Positions 43,561 through 53,242 are shown, counted from the stretch's first letter. The stretch: DNA of 64,000 nucleotides from Thermoactinospora rubra (GCF_002093975.1 NZ_KZ084328.1:125088-189087); one strand, 5' to 3'. Program-made: numbers and translations. Notes: generated from the sequence alone by a model not told the origin.

Positions 43561-45341
43561 ACCCTGTGGTGCCCTCCTCGGGCGTGCTGTCCCCTCTCGG
43601 CCTGGACGCCGTACGGCTCTCGCCCGGCTTCTGGGGCGACCGCGTGCGGCTCAACCACGAGGTCACGATCGCCCACTGCCAGGACTGGATGGAGCGGGAG
43701 GGCTGGATCGGCAACTTCCGCGACCCGGCGCGGCGCCGGGGCAGGGAGTTCAGCGACTCGGAGATCTACAAGCTGCTGGAGGCCATGGCCTGGGCGGACC
43801 ACCCGGCGCTGCCCGAGCTGGCCGAGACGGTCGCCCGGGCGCAGGAGGGCGACGGCTACCTCAACACCCGCTGGAGCGGCAACCGCTACGCCGACCTGGA
43901 GTGGGGCCACGAGCTGTACTGTTACGGCCACCTCATCCAGGCCGGGGTGGCCAGGCTGCGCATGCACGGCGAGGACACCCTGACCGAGGTGGCGCGCAAG
44001 GCCGCCGACCACGTGTGCCGCCGGTTCATGGACACGGCAGAGACGTGCGGCCATCCCGAGGTCGAGATGGCGCTGGTCGAGCTCTACCGGGCCACGGGGG
44101 CCGAGCGCTACCTGGAGATGGCCCGCCGCTTCGTCGAGCGGCGCGGCCTGCCCTCGCTCGGCGAGATCCCCTTCGGGCGCGGCTACTTCCAGGACGACGT
44201 CCCGGTACGGCAGGCGCAGGTCTTCCGCGGCCACGCCGTACGGGCCCTGTATCTGGCGTGCGGCGCGGTGGACGTGGCCGTGGAGACCGGCGACGAGCCG
44301 CTGCTGAAGGCGATCGAGCAGCAGTGGGAGCGCACGGTGGCACGCCGCACCCACCTGACCGGCGGGATGGGCTCGCGGCACCACGGCGAGTCCTTCGGCG
44401 AGGACTTCGAGCTGCCGCCGGACCGGGCCTACTCCGAGACGTGCGCCGGGATCGCCTCCATCATGCTGGCGCACCGCCTGCTGCTGGCCACCGGCGAGGC
44501 CCGCTACGCCGACCTGGCCGAGCGGACCATGTTCAACGTCCTGGCCACGGGCGTGGCGCTGGACGGGCGGTCGTTCTTCTACGCCAACCCCCTGCAGGTG
44601 CGGGTGCCCGCCGAGCCGCGCGAGGGGGTCAACCAGGCGGCCGAGGGCGGGCTGCGCTCCCCGTGGTTCGCGGTGTCGTGCTGCCCGAGCAACATCGCCA
44701 GGACCTTCGCCTCGCTGCCGGCCTACTTCGCCGCCGCCGACGCCGGCGGGCTGCGCCTGCACCACTACTCCCCCGGCCAGGTGCGGGGCGGCGGGATGGC
44801 GGTCGAGGTGGAGACCGGCTACCCGTGGTCGGGCGGGGTGCGCGTGCGGGTGCTGGAGGGCGGCGGGCGGCTGTCGCTGCGGGTGCCCGCCTGGGCCGAG
44901 GGCGCCACGCTGGCGGACGCCGAGGTCAGCGGCGGGTACGCGAGCCTCGCGGTGCGGGCGGGCCAGGAGGTGCGGCTGGAGCTGCCGGTCCGCTCCCGGT
45001 GGACCTTCCCCGACCGGCGGGCCGACGCGCTGCGCGGCACCGTGGCCGTCGAGCGGGGGCCGCTGGTGTACTGCGCCGAGTCGGTGGCCGACGAGCCTCC
45101 CCTGGCCGACGTGGCGGTACGGCTGTCGCCGCCCGCCGAGGTGGTGAGCGCTCACCACGACGGCGTCGTCGAGCTGGAGGCCGACGCGGTGCTCGCCCAG
45201 CCCGGCCCGGACGGCTGGCCGTACACCCGCGAGCCGGTCACGCCCGCAGCGGCGCGGGCCCGGGTGCGGCTGGTGCCGTACCACCGGTGGGGCAACCGCG
45301 GCCCCGCCACCATGCGCGTCTGGCTTCCCCTCGCCGACTGA
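43554..45341 (+). CDS. GH127 beta-L-arabinofuranosidase
   Basis: The protein has 595 residues. It should release beta-L-arabinofuranose from plant glycans in the cytoplasm, since no signal peptide is present. The zinc-site residues of the family are visible: Glu295 and Cys297 in AYSETCAG, and Cys376-Cys377 in VSCCPSN. In HypBA1 the equivalent cysteine of the second pair is the nucleophile. The (alpha/alpha)6 barrel (about 20-410) is followed by beta-sandwich segments. GTG 43554 has AGGAG seven bases upstream and overlaps the stop of the deletion-scar ORF. Its importer appears lost, so oligosaccharides would need another transporter. Confidence 0.92.
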   Translation: MANPVVPSSGVLSPLGLDAVRLSPGFWGDRVRLNHEVTIAHCQDWMEREGWIGNFRDPARRRGREFSDSEIYKLLEAMAWADHPALPELAETVARAQEGDGYLNTRWSGNRYADLEWGHELYCYGHLIQAGVARLRMHGEDTLTEVARKAADHVCRRFMDTAETCGHPEVEMALVELYRATGAERYLEMARRFVERRGLPSLGEIPFGRGYFQDDVPVRQAQVFRGHAVRALYLACGAVDVAVETGDEPLLKAIEQQWERTVARRTHLTGGMGSRHHGESFGEDFELPPDRAYSETCAGIASIMLAHRLLLATGEARYADLAERTMFNVLATGVALDGRSFFYANPLQVRVPAEPREGVNQAAEGGLRSPWFAVSCCPSNIARTFASLPAYFAAADAGGLRLHHYSPGQVRGGGMAVEVETGYPWSGGVRVRVLEGGGRLSLRVPAWAEGATLADAEVSGGYASLAVRAGQEVRLELPVRSRWTFPDRRADALRGTVAVERGPLVYCAESVADEPPLADVAVRLSPPAEVVSAHHDGVVELEADAVLAQPGPDGWPYTREPVTPAAARARVRLVPYHRWGNRGPATMRVWLPLAD

Positions 45342-45362
45342 CACGCGCGAAGGAGCAGCCGG

Positions 45363-45392
45363 CCGGGGCGCCCGCTCCCAAAGGCGCCCCGG
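45363..45392. terminator. Bidirectional terminator between GH127 and lacI
   Basis: CCGGGGCGCC and GGCGCCCCGG form a perfect 10-bp stem with a 10-base loop, placed exactly between the convergent stops at 45341 and 45393. Confidence 0.8.
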
Positions 45393-46397
45393 TCAGCTGC
45401 TGGCCCTGACGGTCAGCCGCGGCTCCAGCAGCGTGGCCTCCGGTACGGCGCGGCCGTCGAGCTTGTCCATGAGCAGCCGCACGGCCTCCCGGCCCACCTC
45501 CTCGGCGGGGACCAGCACGGAGGTCAGCGGCGGCCCGGCGCGCTCGGCGACGTCGTCGGGGCAGATGGCCACCACCGCGACGTCCTCGGGCACCCGCCGG
45601 CCGAGCTGGCGCAGCGTCTCCAGCACGTGGTTGACGGCCGCCTCGTTGTGCACCACCAGCCCGGTCAGGCCGGGCCTGGCCGCCAGCAGCTCCCGCACGG
45701 TGGCCTGGACCTGGGCGAACGCCTCCTCGCACGGCAGCGCCACGCCGCGCAGGCCGTGCTCGGCGATGGCGGCCTCGAAGCCCTCGCGGGTGCGCCGGGC
45801 GAAGCCGGTGCCGCGCTCGTAGACCACCGCGGGGGCGCCCAGCAGCGCGACCTCGCGGTGGCCGCGCTCGGCCAGGTGCGCCACGCAGCGCCGCCCGGCG
45901 GCGGCGAAGTCGAGGTCGACGCAGGTCAGCCCGGCCGAGTCGGCCGGGAAGCCGATCAGCACGCTGGGCTCGGCCAGCTCGCGCAGCAGCGGCACGCGGG
46001 GGTCGTTCAGCTCGACGTCCATCAGGACCAGCCCGTCGACCAGCGCGCTGCCCACTGCCCGGCGCAGCCCGCCGGGCCCCTCGTCGGCGGTCAGCAGCAG
46101 CACGTCGTGGTCGAAGCCGCGGGCCGCGGTCACCACCGAGCTGGCGAACTGCATCAGCACCGGCACGTGCATGCCGGCGCGCAGCGGCAGCACCAGCGCG
46201 ATCACGTTGGCCCGGCGGCTGGCCAGCGCCCGCGCCCCGGCGTTGGGGTGGTAGCCGAGCGCCCGCACGCTGTCGAGGACCCGCCGCCGGGTGTCGGCCG
46301 AGATGACGCGCTTGCCGCTCAGCACGTAGGAGACGGTGCTGACGGCCACGCCGGCGTGCTTGGCGACCTCGGCGATGGTCACGGTCCGCTTGGTCAT
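45393..46397 (-). CDS. LacI-family regulator (fourth), coupled to GH3
   Basis: The protein has 334 residues. The helix-turn-helix is TIAEVAKHAGVAVSTVSYVLSG, with the hinge NAGARALASRRANVIALVLP. Its ATG overlaps the stop of the GH3 gene by 4 nt, so the two are one translationally coupled unit with the hydrolase first. The palindrome in front of the GH3 gene is its probable operator. Binding of a xylose- or glucose-type sugar would fit, but the ligand is not readable from the sequence. Confidence 0.93.
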   Translation of the reverse strand: MTKRTVTIAEVAKHAGVAVSTVSYVLSGKRVISADTRRRVLDSVRALGYHPNAGARALASRRANVIALVLPLRAGMHVPVLMQFASSVVTAARGFDHDVLLLTADEGPGGLRRAVGSALVDGLVLMDVELNDPRVPLLRELAEPSVLIGFPADSAGLTCVDLDFAAAGRRCVAHLAERGHREVALLGAPAVVYERGTGFARRTREGFEAAIAEHGLRGVALPCEEAFAQVQATVRELLAARPGLTGLVVHNEAAVNHVLETLRQLGRRVPEDVAVVAICPDDVAERAGPPLTSVLVPAEEVGREAVRLLMDKLDGRAVPEATLLEPRLTVRASS

Positions 46398-49156
46398 GCG
46401 AAGCTCAACCCGCTCAGCGCGATGCCCTCGTTCTCGAACACCAGGTATACATCGTGGACGCCGTCGACGGGGGCGAAGCGGGCGCCGACGGGGGCGTAGG
46501 CGTAGCGGCCGGCGCGCGGCACGGCGAAGGCGGCGAGGATGCGGCCGTCCAGCGGGTCGCCCAGCCGCAGCGTGACCACGCCGCCCTCGTCGCTGGTGGC
46601 CTCGACCGTGCAGGAGGCGGCCCCGGCCAGGTCGACGTCGCGGAAGAGGATCCAGGCGCCCTCGGCCTGCGACCGGACCGCCTCACCCGCCACCCGGTCG
46701 GCGTCGACCAGGGCGACGGCGTCGTACCCGTCGTGGTCGACGGCCCGCATGGCGCCCCGGCGCGGCGGGATGTCCTCCCCCTCGACGTGGATGGTGGCGC
46801 TGAGCCTGAGGTCGGTGGCGCTGCGGCCGACCATGATCCGGTGGGGCGCGTTCTCCAGCGCGAACCGGCCGCGCGTGACGTCCCAGAACGCCAGCTCGGC
46901 CACCGGGAAGCGCAACGTGACGGTACGGCTCTCGCCGGGCGCGAGCCGTACCTTCGCGAAGGCCCGCAGGCGGCGCAGCGGCTGCTTGACCCGGGACCTG
47001 GTCTGGTGGGTGTAGAGCTGGACCACCTCCACGCCCGCCCGGTCGCCGGCGTTGCGCACGGTCACCTCGGCGGTGACCTCCTGGCCGTCCAGGCCGACCG
47101 TCAGGCCGGTGTAGTCGAAGGCGGTGTAGCTCAGGCCGTGGCCGAAGGGGAACAGGGGCGTGCCGCGGAAGTACTGGTAGGTGGCGTCGTTGGCGATGAT
47201 GTCGTAGTCGAGCGGGTCGGGCAGCTCGCTGGCGTGGCGGTACCAGGTCTGGGTGAGCCGCCCTTCCGGGTCGGCCTCGCCGAAGAGCACCTCGGCCAGC
47301 GCGTGGCCGTACTCCTGGCCGCCGTGCGCCGACCACAGCACGGCCGGGACCTCGGCGTTCCAGGTGACCGGGTAGCCGCTGGCGACGACCAGCACGGTGC
47401 GGGGGTTGGCCGCCAGGACGGCGCGCAGCACCTCCTGCTGGGCGGCGGGCAGGTCCAGCTCGGCGCGGTCCTCGGTCTCGCGGCCGTTGACGAGCGGGTG
47501 GTTGCCGGCCACGACCACCGCCACGTCGGCCGTGCGCGCCAGCTCGGCCGCCTGCCGCGCGCCGGCGGCGACGACCTCCATGGTGAACCAGGCGGCCTCG
47601 TCGTCGGTGAGGCACAGCCGGCCGCCGGCGTCGAGGCCGACGTAGCAGCCGGTCGAGATGTGCCGCAGGGCGAGCGTGCCGCGGGGCCGCTCCTCCAGGC
47701 GGAAGGTCTGGCGCACCTCCCAGCCGTTGGGGCCGGGCTGGTCGTTGACCACGACGCCGTCCTCGCCCACCGACACGTAGCGGCCGGTGACCACCGCGCG
47801 CAGGGCGTAGGCGCCGCCGCCCCAGTCGAACAGGTCGAACTGCCCCGCCTCGGGTCCCGCGCCGGCGGGCCCGACGCCGAGCGGCCCGCCGTGGGGGTCG
47901 GCGACCACCGGGCCGGTCTCGGTGGCCAGGGCGACGCGGTCGACGCCCTCGCAGTACACGGTCTCGCAGCGTTCGGCCAGGCCCTCGCGGGCGGTGACCG
48001 CGTAGGGCAGGGTGCCGCTGTACCAGTCCTCCATCAGCGTGTCGGCCAGCTGGCCGATCACGGCGATCCTCGTGACGGGGCCGAGGGGCAGCAGGCCGCC
48101 GTCGTTGGCCAGCAGCACGAAGGACCGGCGGGCCGCCTCCAGGGCCAGCGCCTGGTGCTCGGGGCAGTTGACGACCGCCTCGCTGACCTCGTCGTACGGC
48201 GTGGCCGGGTCGAACTCCCCCAGCCGGAAGCGGATCGACAGCACGTGCCGGGCGGCGGCGTCGACGTCGGCCTCCTCCAGCAGGCCGCGCTCCAGGGCGG
48301 TCCTGATGTGCCCGATCGTCGCCTCGGCACGGTCGTCGTCCTGGGTGAAGCTGTCGAGCCCCGCCTTGATCGCGTGGGCGTACGCCTCGGGCAGCTCCTC
48401 GTAGTAGGCCTGCAGCCCGGCGAGGTTGCCGGGCGCGTAGGCGTCGCTCACCACCAGCAGGTCGTCGGGCGCCCAGCGGCGCAGCATCTGGCCGATCAGC
48501 GGGCTCAGGTGCGCGGGGCGGCCGTTGACCAGGTTGTAGGACGGCATGACGGCGACCGCCAGGCCCTCCTCCAGGGGCTTGCGGTAGGCGGGCAGCTCGT
48601 ACTCGTGCAGGACGCGCGGCGGCAGGTTGCTGGAGGTGACGCAGCGGTCGGTCTCGTTGTTGTAGCCCAGGAAGTGCTTGAGCGTGGGGGCGGTCTTGAG
48701 CACTGCGGGATCGCTCCCACGCAGGCCGGAGGCGTAGGCGGCGGCCATGACGCCGGTCAGCCACGGATCCTCGGAGTACCCCTCCTCGTTGCGTCCCCAC
48801 CGCGGGTCGCGCAGCGGGTTGACCACCGGGGCCCAGACGTTCCGCCCCGCGCCCGCCGGATCCTTGTGGTGGAAGGCCAGCACCTCCTCGCCCGTCGCCT
48901 CGCCCACCCGCCGGACCAGCTCCGGATCCCACGTGCTGGCCAGCCCGACCGCCTGTGGGAAGACCGTGGCCGGGCCGAGCCAGGCCAGCCCGTGCAGCGC
49001 CTCGGTGCCGGTGCGGAAGGGGCCGACGCCGAGCCGCTCGACCGGCGCCTGGTACTGGTGCAGCAGGCCGAGCTTCTCCTCCAGGGTGAGCCTGGCCAGC
49101 AGGTCGGCGATCCGGGCCGGGACAGGGAGCTCCGGGTCGCGGAACGGTTCGTTCAT
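46394..49156 (-). CDS. Cytoplasmic GH3 beta-glycosidase with fascin-like insert and C-terminal CBM6-like domain
   Basis: The protein has 920 residues. The ATG at 49156 has AAGGG about six bases away; an ATG two codons earlier abuts that site. The first GH3 domain contains ETDR-type region PTLKHFLGYNNETDR and the nucleophile Asp in LLVVSDAYAPGN (about 240). A beta-trefoil/fascin-like insert (RYVSVGEDGVVV, GCYVGLDAGGRLCL) sits at about 430-510, before AELARTADVAVVVAGNH of the second domain. FPFGHGLSYTAFDY and an FnIII-like domain follow, then a CBM6-like end. No signal peptide is visible, so it hydrolyses imported oligosaccharides. The exact specificity (xylosidase or glucosidase) is uncertain. 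Confidence 0.92.
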   Translation of the reverse strand: MNEPFRDPELPVPARIADLLARLTLEEKLGLLHQYQAPVERLGVGPFRTGTEALHGLAWLGPATVFPQAVGLASTWDPELVRRVGEATGEEVLAFHHKDPAGAGRNVWAPVVNPLRDPRWGRNEEGYSEDPWLTGVMAAAYASGLRGSDPAVLKTAPTLKHFLGYNNETDRCVTSSNLPPRVLHEYELPAYRKPLEEGLAVAVMPSYNLVNGRPAHLSPLIGQMLRRWAPDDLLVVSDAYAPGNLAGLQAYYEELPEAYAHAIKAGLDSFTQDDDRAEATIGHIRTALERGLLEEADVDAAARHVLSIRFRLGEFDPATPYDEVSEAVVNCPEHQALALEAARRSFVLLANDGGLLPLGPVTRIAVIGQLADTLMEDWYSGTLPYAVTAREGLAERCETVYCEGVDRVALATETGPVVADPHGGPLGVGPAGAGPEAGQFDLFDWGGGAYALRAVVTGRYVSVGEDGVVVNDQPGPNGWEVRQTFRLEERPRGTLALRHISTGCYVGLDAGGRLCLTDDEAAWFTMEVVAAGARQAAELARTADVAVVVAGNHPLVNGRETEDRAELDLPAAQQEVLRAVLAANPRTVLVVASGYPVTWNAEVPAVLWSAHGGQEYGHALAEVLFGEADPEGRLTQTWYRHASELPDPLDYDIIANDATYQYFRGTPLFPFGHGLSYTAFDYTGLTVGLDGQEVTAEVTVRNAGDRAGVEVVQLYTHQTRSRVKQPLRRLRAFAKVRLAPGESRTVTLRFPVAELAFWDVTRGRFALENAPHRIMVGRSATDLRLSATIHVEGEDIPPRRGAMRAVDHDGYDAVALVDADRVAGEAVRSQAEGAWILFRDVDLAGAASCTVEATSDEGGVVTLRLGDPLDGRILAAFAVPRAGRYAYAPVGARFAPVDGVHDVYLVFENEGIALSGLSFA

Positions 49157-49177
49157 GGCCATCCCTTGGCTGGATTG

Positions 49178-49191
49178 TCGAAGCGCTTCGA
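49178..49191. promoter_or_regulatory. Perfect LacI-type operator upstream of GH3
   Basis: TCGAAGCGCTTCGA is a perfect 14-bp palindrome 22 nt upstream of the GH3 start. Its CGAA/TTCG arms resemble sites described for actinobacterial xylose-pathway LacI regulators (BxlR type). Confidence 0.8.
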
Positions 49192-49234
49192 TTAAGGGCG
49201 TGTTACAGAAAAGTGCACCCTCACGGGGCGAGGG

Positions 49235-50434
49235 TCAAGACACTCGGGGCAATCTTCCGGAATCAACCGAGTCGAGGACGCGGGCCGCGCCACCCAGCGC
49301 GGCGGCGTCGTGACCGAGCGTGGAGGCCACGACCTGGCAGCCTCCCGCGTCGGGGGCGATGGTCAGCGAACGCATGGCGGCCTGGACCGCGGGCAGCAGC
49401 CAGCGGGCGAGCGGCACGTAGTAGCCGCCCAGGACGACGACCTCGGGGTTGAGCAGGTTGGCCAGCATCGCCACGCCGCGGCCGAGGTGGGTGCCCACGC
49501 GCTCCAGGGTGGCCAGCGCGGCCTCCTCCCCCGCCCGGGCGGCGCCGACGATCGCCTCCACCACCATCTCCAGCTCGGTGGAGGAGCCGACCGGGTCGGG
49601 CAGGGCCCCGATGCCGGCCATCGCCTCCAGGCACCCGCGGCGGCCGCAGCGGCACGGCGGCCCGGCCGGGTCGAGCTGGACGTGGCCGATCTCGCCGCCG
49701 AAACCCAGATGACCCCGGCGCACCTGGCCGTCGAGGATGATCCCGGCGCCCACGCCGATCTCACCGGTGAGGTAGACGAGGTTGGCGGCCCCGGCGTGGC
49801 GGCCGAAGCGCTGCTCGGCCAGCGCGGCGAGGTTGGCGTCGTTGTCGACGTGGATGGGGAAGCCGGGGTCGCGCAGCGCCTTGGCCAGGTCGCCGCTGAG
49901 GTCGGCGTCGCGCCAGCCGAGGTTGGGCGCCAGGCGGACGATGCCGTCGACGCCGACGAGCCCGGGCACGGCCACGGTCAGGCCGAGGACCTGGCGGCCC
50001 TCCTTGGTCATGCGCCCGACGACCCGGCGGGCGATGGCCGCCACGGCGGCCACGCCCTGGCTGAGCGAGGCGCCCGGGGAGAAGGCGCGGCGCCAGGCCA
50101 GCAGCCGGGTGCCCGCCAGGTCGACCGCCACGGCGGTGACGTAGTCGACGTTGATCTCCATGCCCACGGCGGCGTACGGCGAGCCGTCGAGGACCAGCAT
50201 GGTGGCGGGCCGCCCGATGCGGTTCTCCGTCAGCCCGGTCTCCTTGATCAGGTGGCGCTCGATGAGGTCGGCGACCAGGCTGGAGACGGTCGCCTTGTTC
50301 AGCCCCGTCGAGGCCGCGATGTCGGCGCGGGAGCAGGGCGCGTTGTCCCTGACGAACCTCAGGACCACGGCCAGGTTCGTGGCCCGGACATCGGCGAAGT
50401 CGGCGGGCTGCGGACCCGTGGTGGAAGTGATCAA
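49235..50434 (-). CDS. ROK-family transcription repressor (NagC/XylR type)
   Basis: The protein has 399 residues. The N-terminal winged helix (NLAVVLRFVRDNAPCSRADIAASTGLNKATVSSLV) precedes a ROK sugar-kinase-like domain with the zinc motif CRCGRRGCLEAM (about 265) and ATP-like/sugar site segments. The start is TTG 50434 with GGGG about six bases away, and no better start is seen. It is divergent from the oligosaccharide ABC operon at 50593, with a TTGGTC-ATAA-GACCAA inverted repeat right behind that operon's promoter. It most likely represses that importer until its sugar inducer binds. Confidence 0.92.
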   Translation of the reverse strand: MITSTTGPQPADFADVRATNLAVVLRFVRDNAPCSRADIAASTGLNKATVSSLVADLIERHLIKETGLTENRIGRPATMLVLDGSPYAAVGMEINVDYVTAVAVDLAGTRLLAWRRAFSPGASLSQGVAAVAAIARRVVGRMTKEGRQVLGLTVAVPGLVGVDGIVRLAPNLGWRDADLSGDLAKALRDPGFPIHVDNDANLAALAEQRFGRHAGAANLVYLTGEIGVGAGIILDGQVRRGHLGFGGEIGHVQLDPAGPPCRCGRRGCLEAMAGIGALPDPVGSSTELEMVVEAIVGAARAGEEAALATLERVGTHLGRGVAMLANLLNPEVVVLGGYYVPLARWLLPAVQAAMRSLTIAPDAGGCQVVASTLGHDAAALGGAARVLDSVDSGRLPRVS

Positions 50435-50512
50435 GATCGCCCCGTTCCGATCGGCCAGGCAGGCCTATCATGCCGCAACTACGGCCGTTCACCAATCCGT
50501 GATCGAGCCGCC

Positions 50513-50541
50513 TTGTCGTTACGCCCGCACTCTACTACTTT
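50513..50541 (+). promoter_or_regulatory. Promoter of the ABC importer operon
   Basis: TTGTCG (50513-50518) and TACTTT (50536-50541) are spaced by 17 bp. The inverted repeat at 50544 follows three bases downstream. Confidence 0.55.
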
Positions 50542-50543
50542 GT

Positions 50544-50559
50544 TTGGTCATAAGACCAA
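50544..50559. promoter_or_regulatory. Inverted repeat, candidate ROK operator
   Basis: TTGGTC-ATAA-GACCAA has perfect 6-bp arms and covers the likely transcription start of the ABC operon, 34 nt before the start codon. Confidence 0.65.
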
Positions 50560-50592
50560 CTAACTAGAGCCGCTCTTCGAAGGGAGCGAGCC

Positions 50593-52251
50593 GTGCACCC
50601 CCAGACGTCTCGCCGTGGATTCCTCGGCCTGGCCGGACTCGCCGCCCTGGCCACCGCCTGCTCCACCCCGTCCGGCCCCCGGCCGGGCACGGGCGGCGCC
50701 ACCGCCGCCGCCAAGGAGAAGCTCACCAGCCTGGCGCCCAGCTACATCCCGTTCCAGGGCGTCCAGCCGGACCTGCCCGGCACCAAGTCCACGATTCCCG
50801 GCGTCCCCGACGTCAGCGGCGGCTTCACCTCCTACCCCGCCAACCCGGCCCAGGCGCTCACCCAGAAGGCCGGCAAAGGCGGCGGCTACAAGGCGATGAC
50901 CCCGCTGTGGGGCCCGCCGCCGCCCGGCCTGGCCGCCAACTCCTACTTCCAGGCGGTCAACGCCGACATCGGCGCGACCGTGGAGTTCCAGATCGCCGAC
51001 GGCAACACCTACGTCGACAAGGCCATCGCCCGGCTCGCCGCCGGCGACGTCCCGGACATCATGGTCATCCCGAGCTGGGAGATCGACAAGATGGCCGACT
51101 TCAACCGCGCCGTCGACCAGGCCTTCGAGGACCTCACCCCCTACCTGCAGGGCGACAAGGTCAAGCCGTACCCGCTGCTGGCCAACCTACCCACCGCCTC
51201 CTGGGAGTGGTCGGTGTGGAACGGCAAGCTCATGGCCGTGCCGTTCCCCACCGAGCCCTACCCCTACGCGCTGCTGTACCGCAAGGACCTGTTCGACAAG
51301 AACGGCTGGAACGACAGCCCCAAGACCGCCGAGGAGCTCTACCAGCTCGGCAAGGAGATCACCGACCCCAAGGCCAAGCGGTGGGCGTTCGGCGCCATCC
51401 ACGAGATGGCCTGGCCGATCTTCAAGGTGCCGCAGGAGTGGCGCTACGAGGGCGGCAAGCTCGTGCACAAGTACGAGACGCCCGAGTTCGAGCAGATGCT
51501 GGCCTGGATGCGCAAGCTCTACGAGGAGGAGCTCATCCACCCGAACGTGGTCTCCAGCAAGAGCGCCAACGAGAAGGAACTGATCGGATCAGGGCAGATC
51601 CTGATATATCGCGATGGACTGGGCGGGTGGAAGGAGCTCCTCATCCAGCACCGGCCGCGCAACCCCGACTTCGCGCTCAACGCCTTCCCCGTCTTCGCCC
51701 ACGACGGCAGCCGCCCGATCATGTACCACAACAACGCCGCCGGGATCTTCACCTTCGTCAAGAAGGGCCTGCCCAAGGAGAAGGTCGAGGAGATCCTGTC
51801 CATCCTGAACTGGTGCGCCGCGCCGTTCGGCACCAAGGAGTACGAGCTGTCCAACTACGGCGTGAAGGACAAGCACTTCACCCTCGGCTCCGACGGCTTC
51901 CCCAAGCCCACCGAGCTCGGCACCAAGGAGGTCGCCTACACCTACGGCTTCCTGGGCGGCCGCCCGCTGTACGTCGACTGGCCCTTCCCCGATGCCGCCA
52001 AGCTCAACCTGGAATGGCAGAACAACACCTTCCAGTACATCGAGCGCAACCCCTTCGCGGGCATCCGCATCCAGCGGCCGTCGAAGTACTCCGGCCTGCA
52101 GGTGCCCACCGAGGACAAGTTCACCGACATCATGCGCGGACGGCGGCCCCTCGGCGACGCCAAGCAGATCGTCAGCGAGTGGCGGCGCGACGGCGGCGAC
52201 GAGGCGCGCGAGTTCTACATGAAGGTTCTGCGGGACAACGGTCGTGCTTGA
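50593..52251 (+). CDS. Tat-exported ABC oligosaccharide-binding lipoprotein
   Basis: The protein has 552 residues, larger than the usual 430-residue sugar-binding proteins and typical of the LipO/YtcQ type that binds longer oligosaccharides. The N-terminus has a Tat motif SRRGFLGLAG and the lipobox ATAC, so a folded, lipid-anchored protein is expected. Conserved segments include GDVPDIMVIPSWEIDKM, PYPYALLYRKDLFDKNGW and the helix-rich ending. GTG 50593 follows AAGGGAGCGAG. With the two permeases downstream it forms an importer that needs a shared ATPase. The neighbours GH74, GH3 and GH48 suggest xyloglucan or cello-oligosaccharides as cargo. Confidence 0.93.
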   Translation: MHPQTSRRGFLGLAGLAALATACSTPSGPRPGTGGATAAAKEKLTSLAPSYIPFQGVQPDLPGTKSTIPGVPDVSGGFTSYPANPAQALTQKAGKGGGYKAMTPLWGPPPPGLAANSYFQAVNADIGATVEFQIADGNTYVDKAIARLAAGDVPDIMVIPSWEIDKMADFNRAVDQAFEDLTPYLQGDKVKPYPLLANLPTASWEWSVWNGKLMAVPFPTEPYPYALLYRKDLFDKNGWNDSPKTAEELYQLGKEITDPKAKRWAFGAIHEMAWPIFKVPQEWRYEGGKLVHKYETPEFEQMLAWMRKLYEEELIHPNVVSSKSANEKELIGSGQILIYRDGLGGWKELLIQHRPRNPDFALNAFPVFAHDGSRPIMYHNNAAGIFTFVKKGLPKEKVEEILSILNWCAAPFGTKEYELSNYGVKDKHFTLGSDGFPKPTELGTKEVAYTYGFLGGRPLYVDWPFPDAAKLNLEWQNNTFQYIERNPFAGIRIQRPSKYSGLQVPTEDKFTDIMRGRRPLGDAKQIVSEWRRDGGDEAREFYMKVLRDNGRA

Positions 52252-53242
52252 GCAGACCTCCAGGCCCGGCCCGGCGGGTGGCCTGACCTCATCCGCCGGG
52301 CCGACGGATCGCGGCGCCCACCGGCAGGCCGGCACCCGGTGGGCCAGGCTCCGCCGCGACTGGCCGCTGTTGCTGATGTGCCTGCCCGCCGTCGGGCTGC
52401 TGCTGCTGTTCCACTACGTGCCGCTGCTCGGCAGCGTCATCGCCTTCCAGGACTACTCGCCCTACGTCGGGATCAAGGACAGCCCCTGGGTCGGCCTGTC
52501 CAACTTCCAGTGGCTGCTCCTCGACGAGAGCTTCTGGCACGCCACCCTCAACACCCTCACCATCACGGCGTTCCAGCTCGTCTTCTACTTCCCGGTCCCG
52601 ATCGTCCTGGCGATCCTGCTCGACAGCGTGATCAGGCCCCGGCTGCGGCTGTTCATCCAGAGCATCGTCTACATGCCGCACTTCTTCTCCTGGGTGCTGG
52701 TCGTCACGATCTTCCAGCAGATGTTCGGCGGCGCGGGACTGCTGTCGCAGCTGCTGCGCGAGAACGGCTACGAGGGCGTCGACCTGATGACCAACCCCGA
52801 CACCTTCATCCTCCTCGTGACCGCCGAGTCGGTGTGGAAGGACGCGGGCTGGGGGGCGATCATCTTCCTGGCCGCGCTGGCCGCCATCGACCAGAACCTG
52901 TACGAGGCGGCCGCGGTCGACGGGGCCGGCCGCTGGCGGCGGCTGTGGCACATCACGCTGCCCGGCCTGCGGCCCGTCGTGATCCTGCTGCTCATCCTGC
53001 GGCTGGGCGACGCGCTCAACGTCGGCTTCGAGCAGTTCTTCCTCCAGCGGGACGCGGTGGGGCGCGAGGCGGCGGAGGTGCTGGACACCTTCATCTACTG
53101 GCGCACCCTCCTGACCGGCGAGTGGAGCTACGGTGCGGCGGCCGGCCTGGTCAAGGGCGTCGTCGGGCTCATCCTCATCCTGGTGGCCAACAAGGTCGCC
53201 CACAGGTTCGGCGAGCAGGGAATCTACAAGCGGGCATCATGA
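52244..53242 (+). CDS. ABC sugar permease, LplB/YteP type
   Basis: The protein has 332 residues. A Pro/Gly/Arg-rich N-terminal tail of about 38 residues precedes six membrane helices. The pattern ...DWPLLLMCLPAVGLLLLFHYVPLLG and YMPHFFSWVLVV is characteristic of LplB/YteP permeases, and the EAA loop is NLYEAAAVDGAGRWRRLWHITLPG (about 225-248). GTG 52244 overlaps the binding-protein stop by 8 nt, and the stop overlaps the next permease by 4 nt. Confidence 0.93.
   Translation: MLEQTSRPGPAGGLTSSAGPTDRGAHRQAGTRWARLRRDWPLLLMCLPAVGLLLLFHYVPLLGSVIAFQDYSPYVGIKDSPWVGLSNFQWLLLDESFWHATLNTLTITAFQLVFYFPVPIVLAILLDSVIRPRLRLFIQSIVYMPHFFSWVLVVTIFQQMFGGAGLLSQLLRENGYEGVDLMTNPDTFILLVTAESVWKDAGWGAIIFLAALAAIDQNLYEAAAVDGAGRWRRLWHITLPGLRPVVILLLILRLGDALNVGFEQFFLQRDAVGREAAEVLDTFIYWRTLLTGEWSYGAAAGLVKGVVGLILILVANKVAHRFGEQGIYKRAS

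Noticed and set aside
46454..49195. A long plus-strand frame opposite the GH3 gene
   Set aside because: No domain is seen and the amino-acid mix is typical of antisense frames in high-GC DNA. The GH3 motifs are on the minus strand.
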